DNA from: Pantoea sp. Mb-10 | GTDB taxonomy: Bacteria; Pseudomonadota; Gammaproteobacteria; Enterobacterales; Enterobacteriaceae | Direction: 5' to 3' | Length of the DNA: 64,000 bases | Assembly (NCBI RefSeq): GCF_021272205.1 | Contig: NZ_JAJSDX010000011.1 | Coordinates: forward strand, 32,675-96,674 | Shown: in pieces, positions 25,950 to 34,152 of the stretch | Numbering within the stretch: position 1 is the stretch's first letter | Layout of the letters: each line of letters opens with the position of its first letter | Position numbers and translations under genes: made by a program | The notes under the pieces: generated by a model | What the model saw: only the letters and a program-made list of their open reading frames with translations | Told to the model about the DNA's origin: nothing | Database searches by the model: none

Positions 25950-26011
25950 GCAACATATTTTGTTGCTATATAATAACCAAGAGCATTTAATAATAGCTTT
26001 GTTGCTATATA
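25950..26011 (+). promoter_or_regulatory. hipBA promoter/operator with repeated TTTGTTGCTATATA
   Basis: A 14-bp direct repeat TTTGTTGCTATATA occurs at 25959-25972 and 25998-26011. The first overlaps a perfect inverted repeat GCAACA-TATTT-TGTTGC (25950-25966). A -10-like TATAAT sits at 25969-25974. The layout, with two identical sites across the promoter of an antitoxin-first operon, is typical of HipB autoregulation. Confidence 0.6.
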
Positions 26012-26032
26012 TCATCAAAAAGTGAGGGCGTG

Positions 26033-26284
26033 ATGTTACCGGGTTTGCAAGCTATCGGCGTGACCTGTCAGCAAACGCGCAAAGCCAAGGGGTGGACCCA
26101 AGCGGCGGCGGCCAGCCAGGCAGGGGTAAATCGCAGCGTGATTTCGCAAATTGAAACTGGACAGTACAGCGGATCGTTAAAAGCGCTCACGCTCTATTTA
26201 ACGGCACTTGAATTGCAGCTTACGGTGCACCCCCTTGGCCTACCGCAGTGGGATCAGCTGGAGACACTGTTTAACGATGATTGA
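26033..26284 (+). CDS. hipB: HipB-like antitoxin, XRE-family repressor
   Basis: 83 residues (E. coli HipB 88). A single helix-turn-helix: QQTRKAKGWTQAAAASQAGVNRSVISQIETGQYSGSLKALTLYLTAL, with the usual QxxGV and IExG landmarks, followed by a short tail that would contact HipA. It should dimerise, bind the repeats upstream, and neutralise the HipA kinase. ATG 26033 is chosen; a GTG sits one codon earlier, and GAGGG lies just upstream. Overlaps hipA by 8 bp, so the two are coupled. Confidence 0.88.
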   Translation: MLPGLQAIGVTCQQTRKAKGWTQAAAASQAGVNRSVISQIETGQYSGSLKALTLYLTALELQLTVHPLGLPQWDQLETLFNDD

Positions 26285-27557
26285 TCTTAACCAACTTGCA
26301 CAGCCCCTTCGCACCCTCGACGTCACGGTCGGGGGTGCCTACAGTGGACGGCTATTACATGAGCACGGCAGTTATAATTTCAGCTATGGGGCAGGGGACG
26401 CAGCGGCCGTTTCACTCACCATGCAGCCGTTCAACCGTCTCAGCTACAACGCAGGTCGCCTGCTGCCGATTTTTGAAATGAACATTCCAGAAGGCTACGT
26501 GCGCTATCATATCTCAGAGCGCCTGCGCCGCTACGTTTCTACTATCAACGACATGTTATTTCTGGCGCTACAGCATGAGACAGGCATCGGCGCCCTTTCT
26601 TACAAAAGCGCCCTTGCGCTGCCGCCAGCGGGTCCCGAAAAACTCGAGGAACTGCTGCGTTGGGACCACAAAGAGAGCGCCTTTCAGTATCTGCTTAACA
26701 AATATCTGCTTCAGACATCCATTTCTGGCGTGCAGCCAAAAGTCATGGTGAGTACCGAAAATCGCGGAACCTTGCTTTATCCGAATCTGATCGCGAAAAC
26801 CGGAGATGAAGAGTTTCCCCGTTTGGCGGAAAATGAATTTGTCTGCATGTCGCTGGCGCGCGCCTGCGGCCTACCTGTGGCAGATTTTTGGCTCTCGGAT
26901 AACAAAGAGCTGTTTATTATGGAACGCTTCGATATTCAGCAAAATACGCGGCTCGCGATGGAGGATTTTTGCGTATTGTCGGGCAGACATGCCGAGCACA
27001 AATACAGCGGATCTTATGAAACCGGTGCGAAGATCGTCAGCCTGTTTACACGCGATCATGCCCAGATCGATCGCTACTGGCGCTATGTGTTATTCAGCTG
27101 CATGGTTGGCAATGGTGATGCGCACTTGAAAAATTTCGCCTTGCTTTACAGCGATACGACAAGACAAAACCCTGTGCTTTCGCCACTGTATGATGTGGTA
27201 AACACGCAAATTTATCCCAGCACGGACAACCAGCTTGCGCTCAAACTGAACCGGCAGAAAGCATTTCCCAACCGGGACACGCTACTGAAGTTTGCACGCG
27301 AGTTAAAAATCGTTAAGCCGCTGCAGGTGATGGAGCAGTTCGCCGATATCCTGACCGATCACCTTTACAGCAGCGAACTGTTTCAGGGATTTCCGACGCT
27401 ACGCCAGGCGATTGCGCAGTCGTTGGCGCGCTGTATGGCCACCAATAACCTGTTTCTGACCACTGACGTGAACGACCTAAAAAGCGTAAAACGGACCGAT
27501 TGCTGTGAGCACCACGCACGCGGAGCAACCCAGCTACGCGCTCGATGGAACGCATAG
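26277..27557 (+). CDS. hipA: HipA-type serine/threonine kinase toxin
   Basis: 426 residues (E. coli HipA 440). HipA phosphorylates glutamyl-tRNA synthetase in E. coli and causes growth arrest or persistence. Seen: N-terminal couple_hipA domain (VTVGGAYSGRLLHEHGSYNFSYG), S150 in TSISGVQPKVM at the position of the E. coli autophosphorylation serine, catalytic D281 and N286 in GNGDAHLKNFALLY, and metal-binding D306 in LSPLYDVVNT. All key residues are present, so it looks active. The last ~25 residues (KSVKRTDCCEHHARGATQ...) are unlike the family and may be a readthrough-type tail after an altered stop. Located 7 kb from dif, as in E. coli. Confidence 0.92.
   Translation: MIDLNQLAQPLRTLDVTVGGAYSGRLLHEHGSYNFSYGAGDAAAVSLTMQPFNRLSYNAGRLLPIFEMNIPEGYVRYHISERLRRYVSTINDMLFLALQHETGIGALSYKSALALPPAGPEKLEELLRWDHKESAFQYLLNKYLLQTSISGVQPKVMVSTENRGTLLYPNLIAKTGDEEFPRLAENEFVCMSLARACGLPVADFWLSDNKELFIMERFDIQQNTRLAMEDFCVLSGRHAEHKYSGSYETGAKIVSLFTRDHAQIDRYWRYVLFSCMVGNGDAHLKNFALLYSDTTRQNPVLSPLYDVVNTQIYPSTDNQLALKLNRQKAFPNRDTLLKFARELKIVKPLQVMEQFADILTDHLYSSELFQGFPTLRQAIAQSLARCMATNNLFLTTDVNDLKSVKRTDCCEHHARGATQLRARWNA
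26389..26396 (+). other. KOPS octamer, pointing right
   Basis: GGGCAGGG near the start of hipA, oriented toward dif 8.3 kb away. Confidence 0.5.
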
Positions 27558-27876
27558 CAAGGACAAGGGCTGCACGAAATCTTTTTATGGAGCCGGAGGG
27601 AAACAGCTAGGCCGGTGAGGAAATGTGATCTACAACACATTTGCTAAGCTGATGCGCCTGCCTGTGTGCGCGGCCTGCCTATGCTGAGCGCGGCCGTTTT
27701 TCCCCTGAGTGCACGGTTTATCCCATTAGCATGACTGAACAATTCTCGCTTGCGCAATTGCGCGGCTAAATCATTATTTTTGATGCTGAAACAATTTGAC
27801 GCAGTTGTCAGCGTGAGGCGGTGACGTATTCTGGCAGGATACGCGGCACTTACCGCTTTGCGATTGTGTCCGCCTC
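27558..27876. other. Gap between hipA and the FUSC gene
   Basis: 319 bp without a gene. CGGCC...GGCCG followed by five T near 27675-27705 is a weak terminator candidate for hipBA. The rest should hold the FUSC-gene promoter; no operator stands out. Confidence 0.3.
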
Positions 27877-29982
27877 ATGCCGTGGTTTTCAAAAAACGCC
27901 GTTGTTTTTGCTGTAAAAACCTGTTTGGCCGCCTTTCTGGCACTCTACTTTGCTTTAGAACTTAATTTGGATAAACCCGCTTGGGCGATCACCACGGTGT
28001 TCATCGCCTCGCAGCTCTATTCGGCTTCCACCATCTCGAAATCGCTTTTTCGCCTGATGGGGACACTGCTGGGCGGCGTTTTTATTTTTCTCCTTTTCCC
28101 GCTCACGGTGGCGCATCCTCTGCTGTTTAGCCTGCTCATTTCTGGCTGGGTGAGCCTGTGTCTTTATCTGTCCCTGCATGACCGCACGCCAAAGAGTTAC
28201 GTATTTATGCTGGCAGGCTACAGCGCGGCGATCATGGGCTTTCCCGACGTCACCACGCCTCTGAACATCACCAGCACCGTGCTCTCGCGCATCGAAGAGA
28301 TCGCCGTGGGCACGATATGCAGCAGCCTGGTGCATGCGCTGTTGTTTCCGGTTTCGATGCGTCGCTTACTCGAACAGAGCGTTAGCCAGTGGTATCAGAA
28401 CGCGCGTCTGATGATGAACGATCTGTTGTCTAGCGCGCCGTTACCGCAGCGCGACGCGATTTTGACGCACATGGCCACCAATCCACAGCAGGTCGAAACG
28501 CTCATTACCCACTGCGTGTATGAAGGCGATGCGGCACGTCGCCTGATCCGTTTGGTGAGCGTACAGTATCAGCATCTGTCTTATCTCATTCCGACGCTGA
28601 CGGCGATTGAAATGCGGTTACAGCGTCTGGCGGTGCGACAGATCGCCTTTCCCGACAGCGTGGCCGTGACTTTCCGTCTGTTTCTTCACTGGCTGAACGA
28701 AGGCGAGGCGCCGGGCGACGTTAGCGGCATTCAGCTCGAACTGCGTCGCTGCCAGCAGACGCTGCGCACCGCGTGGCGCAGCGATGAACTCGACAGCGAA
28801 CGCTGTTTGCTTTTTACCGGATTGCTGGAGCGCATGGCGGATTTTGTGCGTATTGCCAATGCGTATCAAAGCGTCGGCGCGTTAGTCAGCGATCTCTCTG
28901 GCGACACCACGCCCGCACGCGGCAACCGCACACACCGTTTTTATGACAAAGGGCTGATCCGACTCTCGGCGCTGACGGCTTTTGCGGCGGTGTTTGGCAG
29001 CTGCCTGTTGTGGATGCTTACCGGCTGGCGCGATGGGGCAGCGGCACCGGTGATGGCGGCGATCCTGAGCTCGCTGTTTGCCAGTCTGGATACACCGCTG
29101 ACTTCCATGAAACTGTTTGTGCGCGGCGTCCTGGTTGCCATTGCGATAAGCGTTGTTTACGTGGCGCTCCTGCTGCCGCAGGCGACCTCGTTTGAGGCGC
29201 TCATCCTCTGTCTTCTGCCCGGTTTGTTTGTGCTTGCGCTAATGATTGCGCGTCCGACCACCAACATGATCGGCATTAGCGTCGCGATCCAAATTCCGGG
29301 ATTAATTGGCCTGGGACATCACTTCACGCCCGACTTAGTGCTGCTGGTCAATAACGCGTTTGCTTCGCTGGCAGGGGTGATGGTCGCCGTAACGGTCACC
29401 GTACTGCTGCGTAATAAACGTCCCTCCTGGACGGCGCGGCGCGCGGTGCGGCAGGGCATTCGGGTGCTGCTACGCTTCATCAAAGAGACCGAGCGACATC
29501 GGGTGACGCTGTCAGGACGTCAGCGTTTTATTGGCTTGATGTTGGACAAAATCAATGTGGTGCTGCCGCGCCTGCATCTCGATCCACAATCGGACATGCG
29601 CTCCGCCAGTCTGCTGTTGACGGAGGTCTGGCTTGGTGTAAACAGTTTTGATTATTACGCACGCCATCACGCATTGTTAGCGCAGTATCAGGTGGACAGC
29701 GGACAGATGTATCACGAATTGGCACTGTTTCTAAAACGTCGCCTAAAGCTGCTGGACGCGCCGCCGCACGTCGACCTGTTGGACGAGATCAATTCGTTGA
29801 TGCTGTTGCTGGAATACGTGGCGCGTCGCGATGAGCGTCTGCTGCCAGCGCTGCTGTACCTCTATAATATGCGGCTGCATCTCTTTCCGGAACAAGGCTG
29901 GCCGCAGCCCACGGCGCGCCAGCGCGAGCAGCTCCAGTATCAGGATTATCGGCAGCGCGCCTGGCAGCCGTACTCACTCTAG
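27877..29982 (+). CDS. FUSC-family efflux protein (AaeB-like)
   Basis: 701 residues with two hydrophobic blocks of about six helices (residues ~8-160 and ~360-510), each followed by a long soluble region. This is the FUSC/aromatic-acid-exporter layout. KPAWAITTVFIASQLYSASTISKSLFRLMGTLLGG is the family signature, repeated in diverged form as GAAAPVMAAILSSLFASLDTPLTSMKLFVRG. E. coli AaeB exports p-hydroxybenzoate; a related aromatic-acid role is plausible. The usual AaeA adaptor and AaeX partners are absent here. The ATG has no strong ribosome site. A second product of the same mRNA could be the small YbhB-like gene 70 bp downstream. Confidence 0.85.
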   Translation: MPWFSKNAVVFAVKTCLAAFLALYFALELNLDKPAWAITTVFIASQLYSASTISKSLFRLMGTLLGGVFIFLLFPLTVAHPLLFSLLISGWVSLCLYLSLHDRTPKSYVFMLAGYSAAIMGFPDVTTPLNITSTVLSRIEEIAVGTICSSLVHALLFPVSMRRLLEQSVSQWYQNARLMMNDLLSSAPLPQRDAILTHMATNPQQVETLITHCVYEGDAARRLIRLVSVQYQHLSYLIPTLTAIEMRLQRLAVRQIAFPDSVAVTFRLFLHWLNEGEAPGDVSGIQLELRRCQQTLRTAWRSDELDSERCLLFTGLLERMADFVRIANAYQSVGALVSDLSGDTTPARGNRTHRFYDKGLIRLSALTAFAAVFGSCLLWMLTGWRDGAAAPVMAAILSSLFASLDTPLTSMKLFVRGVLVAIAISVVYVALLLPQATSFEALILCLLPGLFVLALMIARPTTNMIGISVAIQIPGLIGLGHHFTPDLVLLVNNAFASLAGVMVAVTVTVLLRNKRPSWTARRAVRQGIRVLLRFIKETERHRVTLSGRQRFIGLMLDKINVVLPRLHLDPQSDMRSASLLLTEVWLGVNSFDYYARHHALLAQYQVDSGQMYHELALFLKRRLKLLDAPPHVDLLDEINSLMLLLEYVARRDERLLPALLYLYNMRLHLFPEQGWPQPTARQREQLQYQDYRQRAWQPYSL

Positions 29983-30052
29983 CCGCTGCGCAAGCGAATC
30001 AGGCTCTATACTGAACGCTCTGACGACACGCTGTGAGCGAGGAAAAACCACA

Positions 30053-30604
30053 ATGATGAACCTTAAACGCGCGCTGCTGCTGGCAATGCTGCCGGGGAGC
30101 GTGCTGGCCGCGCCGCCTTTTACACTCCACTCCTCCGATTTCAACGACGGCGGCCTGCTCGAGGCGCGCTTTGCCGGCAATAAAGCGGGCAATCCAGCGT
30201 GCAGCGGTGAGAACGTCTCGCCCGCACTAAGCTGGTCCAACGTGCCTGCCGGCACGCAGAGTTTCGCACTGCTCATGACCGACCCGGTCGGCGCAAAGGG
30301 GCTCGGCGTCACCCACATGGTGGCGTATAACATCGCCGCTACTCGCAGCCACTTTGCGCAGGGGGAGCTTACGCAGGGCGCTGGCTATACGGGCGGCAAA
30401 AACAGCCCCGGTACCACGCACTATTACGGGCCTTGTCCACCCTTGGGCAGCGGCATGCACCACTATAATTTTGTGCTCATTGCTACCGATCTGCCGGTGA
30501 ACCAGCTGCCGGCAGGCCTGACGCACGACGATCTGATTGCGCGTTTAAAAGGACACGCGTTGGCCGGTGCCACGATCGTGGGCCGCTTTACCAACGACAA
30601 ATAG
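30053..30604 (+). CDS. Secreted YbhB/YbcL-family (PEBP-like) protein
   Basis: 183 residues with a signal peptide (MNLKRALLLAMLPGSVLAAPPF). PEBP-like features: FAGNKAGNPACSGENVSPALSWSNVPAGTQSFALLMTDPVG, then the ligand-site stretch TGGKNSPGTTHYYGPCPPLGSGMHHYNFVL. E. coli YbcL has this periplasmic form. The ligand is unknown; phosphoryl or carboxylate groups are bound in the family. Start ATG 30053 follows CGAGGA at 9 bp; another ATG follows immediately. A matS site begins 8 bp after its stop codon. Confidence 0.88.
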   Translation: MMNLKRALLLAMLPGSVLAAPPFTLHSSDFNDGGLLEARFAGNKAGNPACSGENVSPALSWSNVPAGTQSFALLMTDPVGAKGLGVTHMVAYNIAATRSHFAQGELTQGAGYTGGKNSPGTTHYYGPCPPLGSGMHHYNFVLIATDLPVNQLPAGLTHDDLIARLKGHALAGATIVGRFTNDK

Positions 30605-30612
30605 CGGCACGC

Positions 30613-30625
30613 GTGACAACGTCAC
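30613..30625. other. matS site (MatP binding, Ter macrodomain)
   Basis: GTGACAACGTCAC fits GTGACRNYGTCAC at every position. It lies at the convergent junction of the YbhB-like and NCS1 permease genes, 4.1 kb from dif. Confidence 0.85.
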
Positions 30626-32052
30626 TCAACCGGAAAGCGCGAGCGCGCCAGCGTGCCGCGCTTATCCAGCGGTCGTACTGCCAGCCAAAGCAGCGCGGTC
30701 GCCACCCAGCCCACCAACCACGAAACATCGTTGCCAGCAAACAGCCAGGTCAGAGAACCGTGGTGCAACGGGTTATCAATGAACGGCAGCTGAATCAACA
30801 CGCCGAGCAGGTAAACGCCGATGCCCAGCTTATTCCAGCGGCCGTAGCGCCCATCAGGCTGCGACAGTGCAGGCACATCCACGTGACCGCGCGTCACGCA
30901 ATAAAAATCCGTAAGGCTAATGGCACTCCACGGCACGAAAAACGCCAATAAGAACAGCAAAAAATGGGTAAACGACTTGAGAAAAGCCGGCTCGCTCAAC
31001 AGCGCGATGATGCAGGAGTTCGCCACCATCAGTACCACAAAGCCGAGTCGGCTGGCGCGCCCGATGGCAGTTTGCTGGCGAAAACCTGAAACAATCGTGG
31101 AGAGCGACATAAAGCTGCCGTAAGCGTTGAGGGTGGTAAAGGTAATTTTTCCAAAGCAGATAGCGAAATAGATCACCATGGCCAGCGCGGGCGTGCTGCC
31201 GAGCCCAACAATATAGCCCACCTCGTTACCGGCAAACGCGCTGCCTGCCAGCGCAGCGGCGATCACGCCCAGCGTCATGGAGGCTTGGGTGCCGAGCACC
31301 GTCCCCAAAAATACCGCGCTAAAAACCTTTTTCGCCGGGATATCGGCGGGCAAGTAGCGGGAGTAGTCTGAGACGTAAGGGCAGAAGGCGATTTGCCATG
31401 AGGAGGAGAGCGACACCGCCAGCAGGAAATTCGCCACGCTGAAATGCTGATTCTGCCAGACGGCCGAGAGATCGTGTGTGATCAGCAGGGTTGAAAACAG
31501 GTAGGCAAACGCCAGAATGCCGATAACGCTCGCGATCTTACCCAGTTGATGGATCACCCGGTATCCCAGCGCAGCCACGATCACGATAATGGCGCTAAAC
31601 GCGATCATGCCCGCCGCGTTGCTGACCTGCAGCAGTTTGGCCAGTGCCTGGCCTGCGAGTACCGTGCCGCTGGCGGAAAAGCCTACATACATCAGGCATA
31701 CCAGTACCAGCGGGATCACCGCGCCAAACACGCCAAACTGCATACGGCTTGTGATCATCTGCGGCAGGCCGAGTCGCGGTCCCTGGACCGCGTGCAGCGC
31801 CATGATCGCGGCGCCCAAAATCTGCCCCACGAGCAGCCCTACCAGCGACCAGACGACATCGCCGCCCAGCACCACCGCCAGCGCGCCGGTTACGATCGCG
31901 GTGATTTGCAAATTGCCGCCTAGCCAGAGCGTGAACTGGCTAAATACCCGACCGTGACGCTCGGCTGGCGGGATGTAATCAATGGAACGCGTTTCTATCA
32001 GGCGGCGTTTTTTTGCCCCCGCTTCCTCGGCAATCGGTGCTTCCACGGTCAT
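30622..32052 (-). CDS. NCS1-family nucleobase permease (purine/cytosine-permease type)
   Basis: 476 residues, about 12 membrane helices. The N-terminus RSIDYIPPAERHGRVFSQFTLWLGGNLQITAIVTGAL and GQILGAAIMALHAVQGPRLGLPQMITSRMQFG are typical of bacterial NCS1 carriers of the cytosine/purine/allantoin group. SSSWQIAFCPYVSDYSRYLP is the conserved mid-protein segment. A proton or sodium symporter for a nucleobase or hydantoin-like compound is likely. The window also holds guaD and hpxO, both purine genes, but they are 9-14 kb away. A strong 24-bp palindrome lies 67 bp upstream of the start. Confidence 0.88.
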   Translation of the reverse strand: MTVEAPIAEEAGAKKRRLIETRSIDYIPPAERHGRVFSQFTLWLGGNLQITAIVTGALAVVLGGDVVWSLVGLLVGQILGAAIMALHAVQGPRLGLPQMITSRMQFGVFGAVIPLVLVCLMYVGFSASGTVLAGQALAKLLQVSNAAGMIAFSAIIVIVAALGYRVIHQLGKIASVIGILAFAYLFSTLLITHDLSAVWQNQHFSVANFLLAVSLSSSWQIAFCPYVSDYSRYLPADIPAKKVFSAVFLGTVLGTQASMTLGVIAAALAGSAFAGNEVGYIVGLGSTPALAMVIYFAICFGKITFTTLNAYGSFMSLSTIVSGFRQQTAIGRASRLGFVVLMVANSCIIALLSEPAFLKSFTHFLLFLLAFFVPWSAISLTDFYCVTRGHVDVPALSQPDGRYGRWNKLGIGVYLLGVLIQLPFIDNPLHHGSLTWLFAGNDVSWLVGWVATALLWLAVRPLDKRGTLARSRFPVE

Positions 32053-32118
32053 GGTTTCCTCGCTGATACATCACAGGCCAAAGAGAAAAGGTGCAGAAAA
32101 GCGGCAGGCTGCTGTTGT

Positions 32119-32142
32119 CGCTACCTGTATAGACAGGTAGCG
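32119..32142. promoter_or_regulatory. 24-bp palindromic operator before the NCS1 permease
   Basis: CGCTACCTGT-ATAG-ACAGGTAGCG has perfect 10-bp arms. The centre CTGTATAGACAG resembles GntR/HutC-type operators. It is well placed for control of the permease gene on the minus strand. Confidence 0.6.
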
Positions 32143-32230
32143 ATGGTGTCACGTGAGGATCAAACTGACAAGCAGGGCAGCCATCGGAAATTGTGATGGC
32201 CTCGGCAATGTTGGCGATAATCTGGCGCGG

Positions 32231-32488
32231 TTAGTGGCGCCCTTGCGTCCACGGATTTAAGGCGTCAGACGAGGGCGCGTCGTGCAGGGACGCCAGATAG
32301 AGCGCCTCTACCTCAGCGCGCGCCCAAGGGGTACGGCGTAAAAATTTCAGGCTGGATTTAACGCTCGGATCGCTTTTGAAGCAGTTGATGTTTACGCGTC
32401 GGGCCATCTCCGCCCAGCCGTAATGTGCCACCAGCGCGTTGATCATCATTTCCAGCGTCACGCCGTGCAGGGGATCGTTTGCATGCAT
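32231..32488 (-). CDS. VF530-family small DNA-binding protein (DUF2132)
   Basis: 85 residues. The whole chain fits the family: [62 protein letters not shown]. Structural work named the family after Vibrio VF530, a small helical fold with proposed nucleic-acid binding. Role unknown. Single gene between the permease and the DUF1345 gene. Confidence 0.85.
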   Translation of the reverse strand: MHANDPLHGVTLEMMINALVAHYGWAEMARRVNINCFKSDPSVKSSLKFLRRTPWARAEVEALYLASLHDAPSSDALNPWTQGRH

Positions 32489-32553
32489 GTGGGTTGCGTC
32501 TCACTTATCAAGAAGGCGGGCAGCGTACAAGAACGCTGCCGCCGCAGCAAATT

Positions 32554-33213
32554 TCAGTTCAGCAGACCCGCCGCCACGTTGACCGACAGGCCGAGGATCG
32601 CCAGATTAAACAGAAATGAAATCACCGATTGTAACAGCACCAGCCGGCGCATTTCCGTGGTGCCGGTTGCCACGTCGGCGGTCTGCGACGCCACGGCGAG
32701 GGTAAAAGAGAAATAGAGAAAATCCCAGTAGCCGGGGTTGGGGCAGGTTTCCGGAAAAATGAGCGGTGTGACATCAGGCCCGCGCTGCAAGTAGTGCTGA
32801 TGCGCATAGTGCAGCGCAAAGGTGCTGGGAAGGAGCGCCCATGAGACCACGAGCGTACTGGTGGTGAGCAATACATGCACTAAGCGAGGCGTCCCGGATA
32901 GCTGCTTGAGCGTGGAGAGTTCACTTAAAATAGCCGCAATACTGATCAAACAGGCGACAATGACCATGCTCAATACCAGGGTGGCGCTCTGATCCTGCTG
33001 CCGGGCAATAGTGACAATGTCACCGCTAGCGGTGCGCAGCATGCGATACCAAATCAGCGCTAAATAGAGCCACGCCAGCACGTTCCAGCCAATCAATAGC
33101 CGCTGAAGCTGCCCCATGGAAGCGGGCAGCAAGAGGTAGCAGAGGAGGCCCACGCACGTCGCGCTCAGCAGCCGCAAGCGGGCGCGCAAAGGGAGGGAAA
33201 GCGCATCACGCAT
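32554..33213 (-). CDS. DUF1345 inner-membrane protein
   Basis: 219 residues with five to six hydrophobic segments. The C-terminal signature is CPNPGYWDFLYFSFTLAVASQTADVATGTTEMRRLVLLQSVISFLFNLAILGLSVN, as in DUF1345 proteins, where the loop resembles a potassium-channel-like selectivity region. Function is not established. ATG 33213 is taken as start; the codon before it is a TTG. The gene carries a matS site and is followed by the VF530 gene 65 bp downstream on the same strand. Confidence 0.82.
   Translation of the reverse strand: MRDALSLPLRARLRLLSATCVGLLCYLLLPASMGQLQRLLIGWNVLAWLYLALIWYRMLRTASGDIVTIARQQDQSATLVLSMVIVACLISIAAILSELSTLKQLSGTPRLVHVLLTTSTLVVSWALLPSTFALHYAHQHYLQRGPDVTPLIFPETCPNPGYWDFLYFSFTLAVASQTADVATGTTEMRRLVLLQSVISFLFNLAILGLSVNVAAGLLN
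33011..33023. other. matS site (MatP binding), 1.7 kb from dif
   Basis: GTGACAATGTCAC fits GTGACRNYGTCAC at every position. It lies inside the DUF1345 gene, 2.4 kb from the other perfect matS. Confidence 0.85.
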
Positions 33214-33308
33214 CAAGGTCTCACCGTTAACGCAAAGGGTGCGTTAACTGTAGTCGATGGCGGCGCAGCCGACACCAGCACTGTCTTACGCCAGAGAAAC
33301 CCTTCTCA

Positions 33309-33905
33309 TCAGGGAGCCACGTCTAACGTCCAGTGATTTTCAGCGAGTGTGACGTTATCTTTAACAATCTTAGCCTCCGCACGGAGGGCCGTGTCGTCAG
33401 CGGGCGTGACGCCCACATCGATGATTTTACTTCCTGAATCCGCAGCGATGTCCAGGGAACGCTCGCCCTGTGCCAGCACCCGGTTGTGCTGACGCACCGT
33501 CCATTTTAATGTGCTGTGTGAAAACGCTTGCGGCAGATCGTTAATCACCCAAAACGACAGCGTGCCCGGCTGATGGGCTTTCCAATTTAGCGTGTGCGGA
33601 TCCAGCGAGGGCAGCAGCGGCTGATCGGCGCGCTGCAGCGCATAGTAACCCGCTTTAGGGTGGCGCAGGTAATCCACCACGCCCCAGTTGATCGAGGGCC
33701 AGGTTTCCACAAACATAAACTGAAACAGCGCCGTGACCGGCTGATAACGCTGGCGTCGGTAACTCTCTGCTGCGAGCGAAACCAGCTGCGCCTGATAGCG
33801 TTGCGTGTTGGCAATAAACGTGTGAATACTGTCTCCGCGGTCAATGCCGGCATTTTTAAAAGTCTGAATCGGCTGGAAATTATGATATTTCCACCGCGTC
33901 CGGTA
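33309..33905 (-). pseudogene. 3' remnant of a GH2 glycoside hydrolase (beta-mannosidase/galactosidase type)
   Basis: Read on the minus strand, the frame is open from about 33905 to the stop at 33309. It encodes RWKYHNFQPIQTFKNAGIDRG, then TFIANTQRYQAQL, YQPVTALFQFMFVETWPSIN and WGVVDYLRHPKAGYYAL, followed by a C-terminal beta-sandwich. This is the last ~195 residues of a GH2-type enzyme of normally 700-900 residues. The 5' three quarters, including the first catalytic glutamate region, are missing. At the break, sequence changes to the STAS remnant on the opposite strand. No promoter or start remains, so it is a dead fragment. An internal ATG at 33716 would give only 135 residues. Confidence 0.8.
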
Positions 33906-34127
33906 TTAAACACGGTACAGCAAGGCCATCGCCAGCTGGTGCTGGATTTTTCCCAAGTGGATTTTATCGACAGCAGCTGTTTGGGCGCGCTGATCTCCAT
34001 CCTGAAATCCCTCAGCCAGGGGGGACAACTGATCCTGTGCGCACTCAACGACAATATCAAAAACATGTTTACGCTCACGCGAATGGATCGCGTTTTTACG
34101 CTTGCGCCGACCGCCAGGACGCGCTAA
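33906..34127 (+). pseudogene. 3' remnant of a STAS-domain anti-sigma-factor antagonist
   Basis: From about 33906 the plus strand encodes VLNTVQQGHRQLVLDFSQVD and then FIDSSCLGALISILKSLSQG, ending with MFTLTRMDRVF. These are beta-strand 3 onward of a SpoIIAA/RsbV-like STAS domain, with the phosphorylatable serine in DSS. The first 30-40 residues, start codon and promoter are gone. The frame runs further left only through the antisense of the GH2 remnant. It is followed 25 bp later by an RsbW-like gene that is also damaged, so the sigma-switch module is decayed. Confidence 0.75.
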
Positions 34128-34152
34128 GAAAAATGCACTGAAGGAGCACGGC

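Noticed and set aside
33594..33905. Upstream extension of the STAS frame as one fused gene
   Set aside because: This part is the antisense of the GH2 remnant; the peptide has no STAS features before ~33906.
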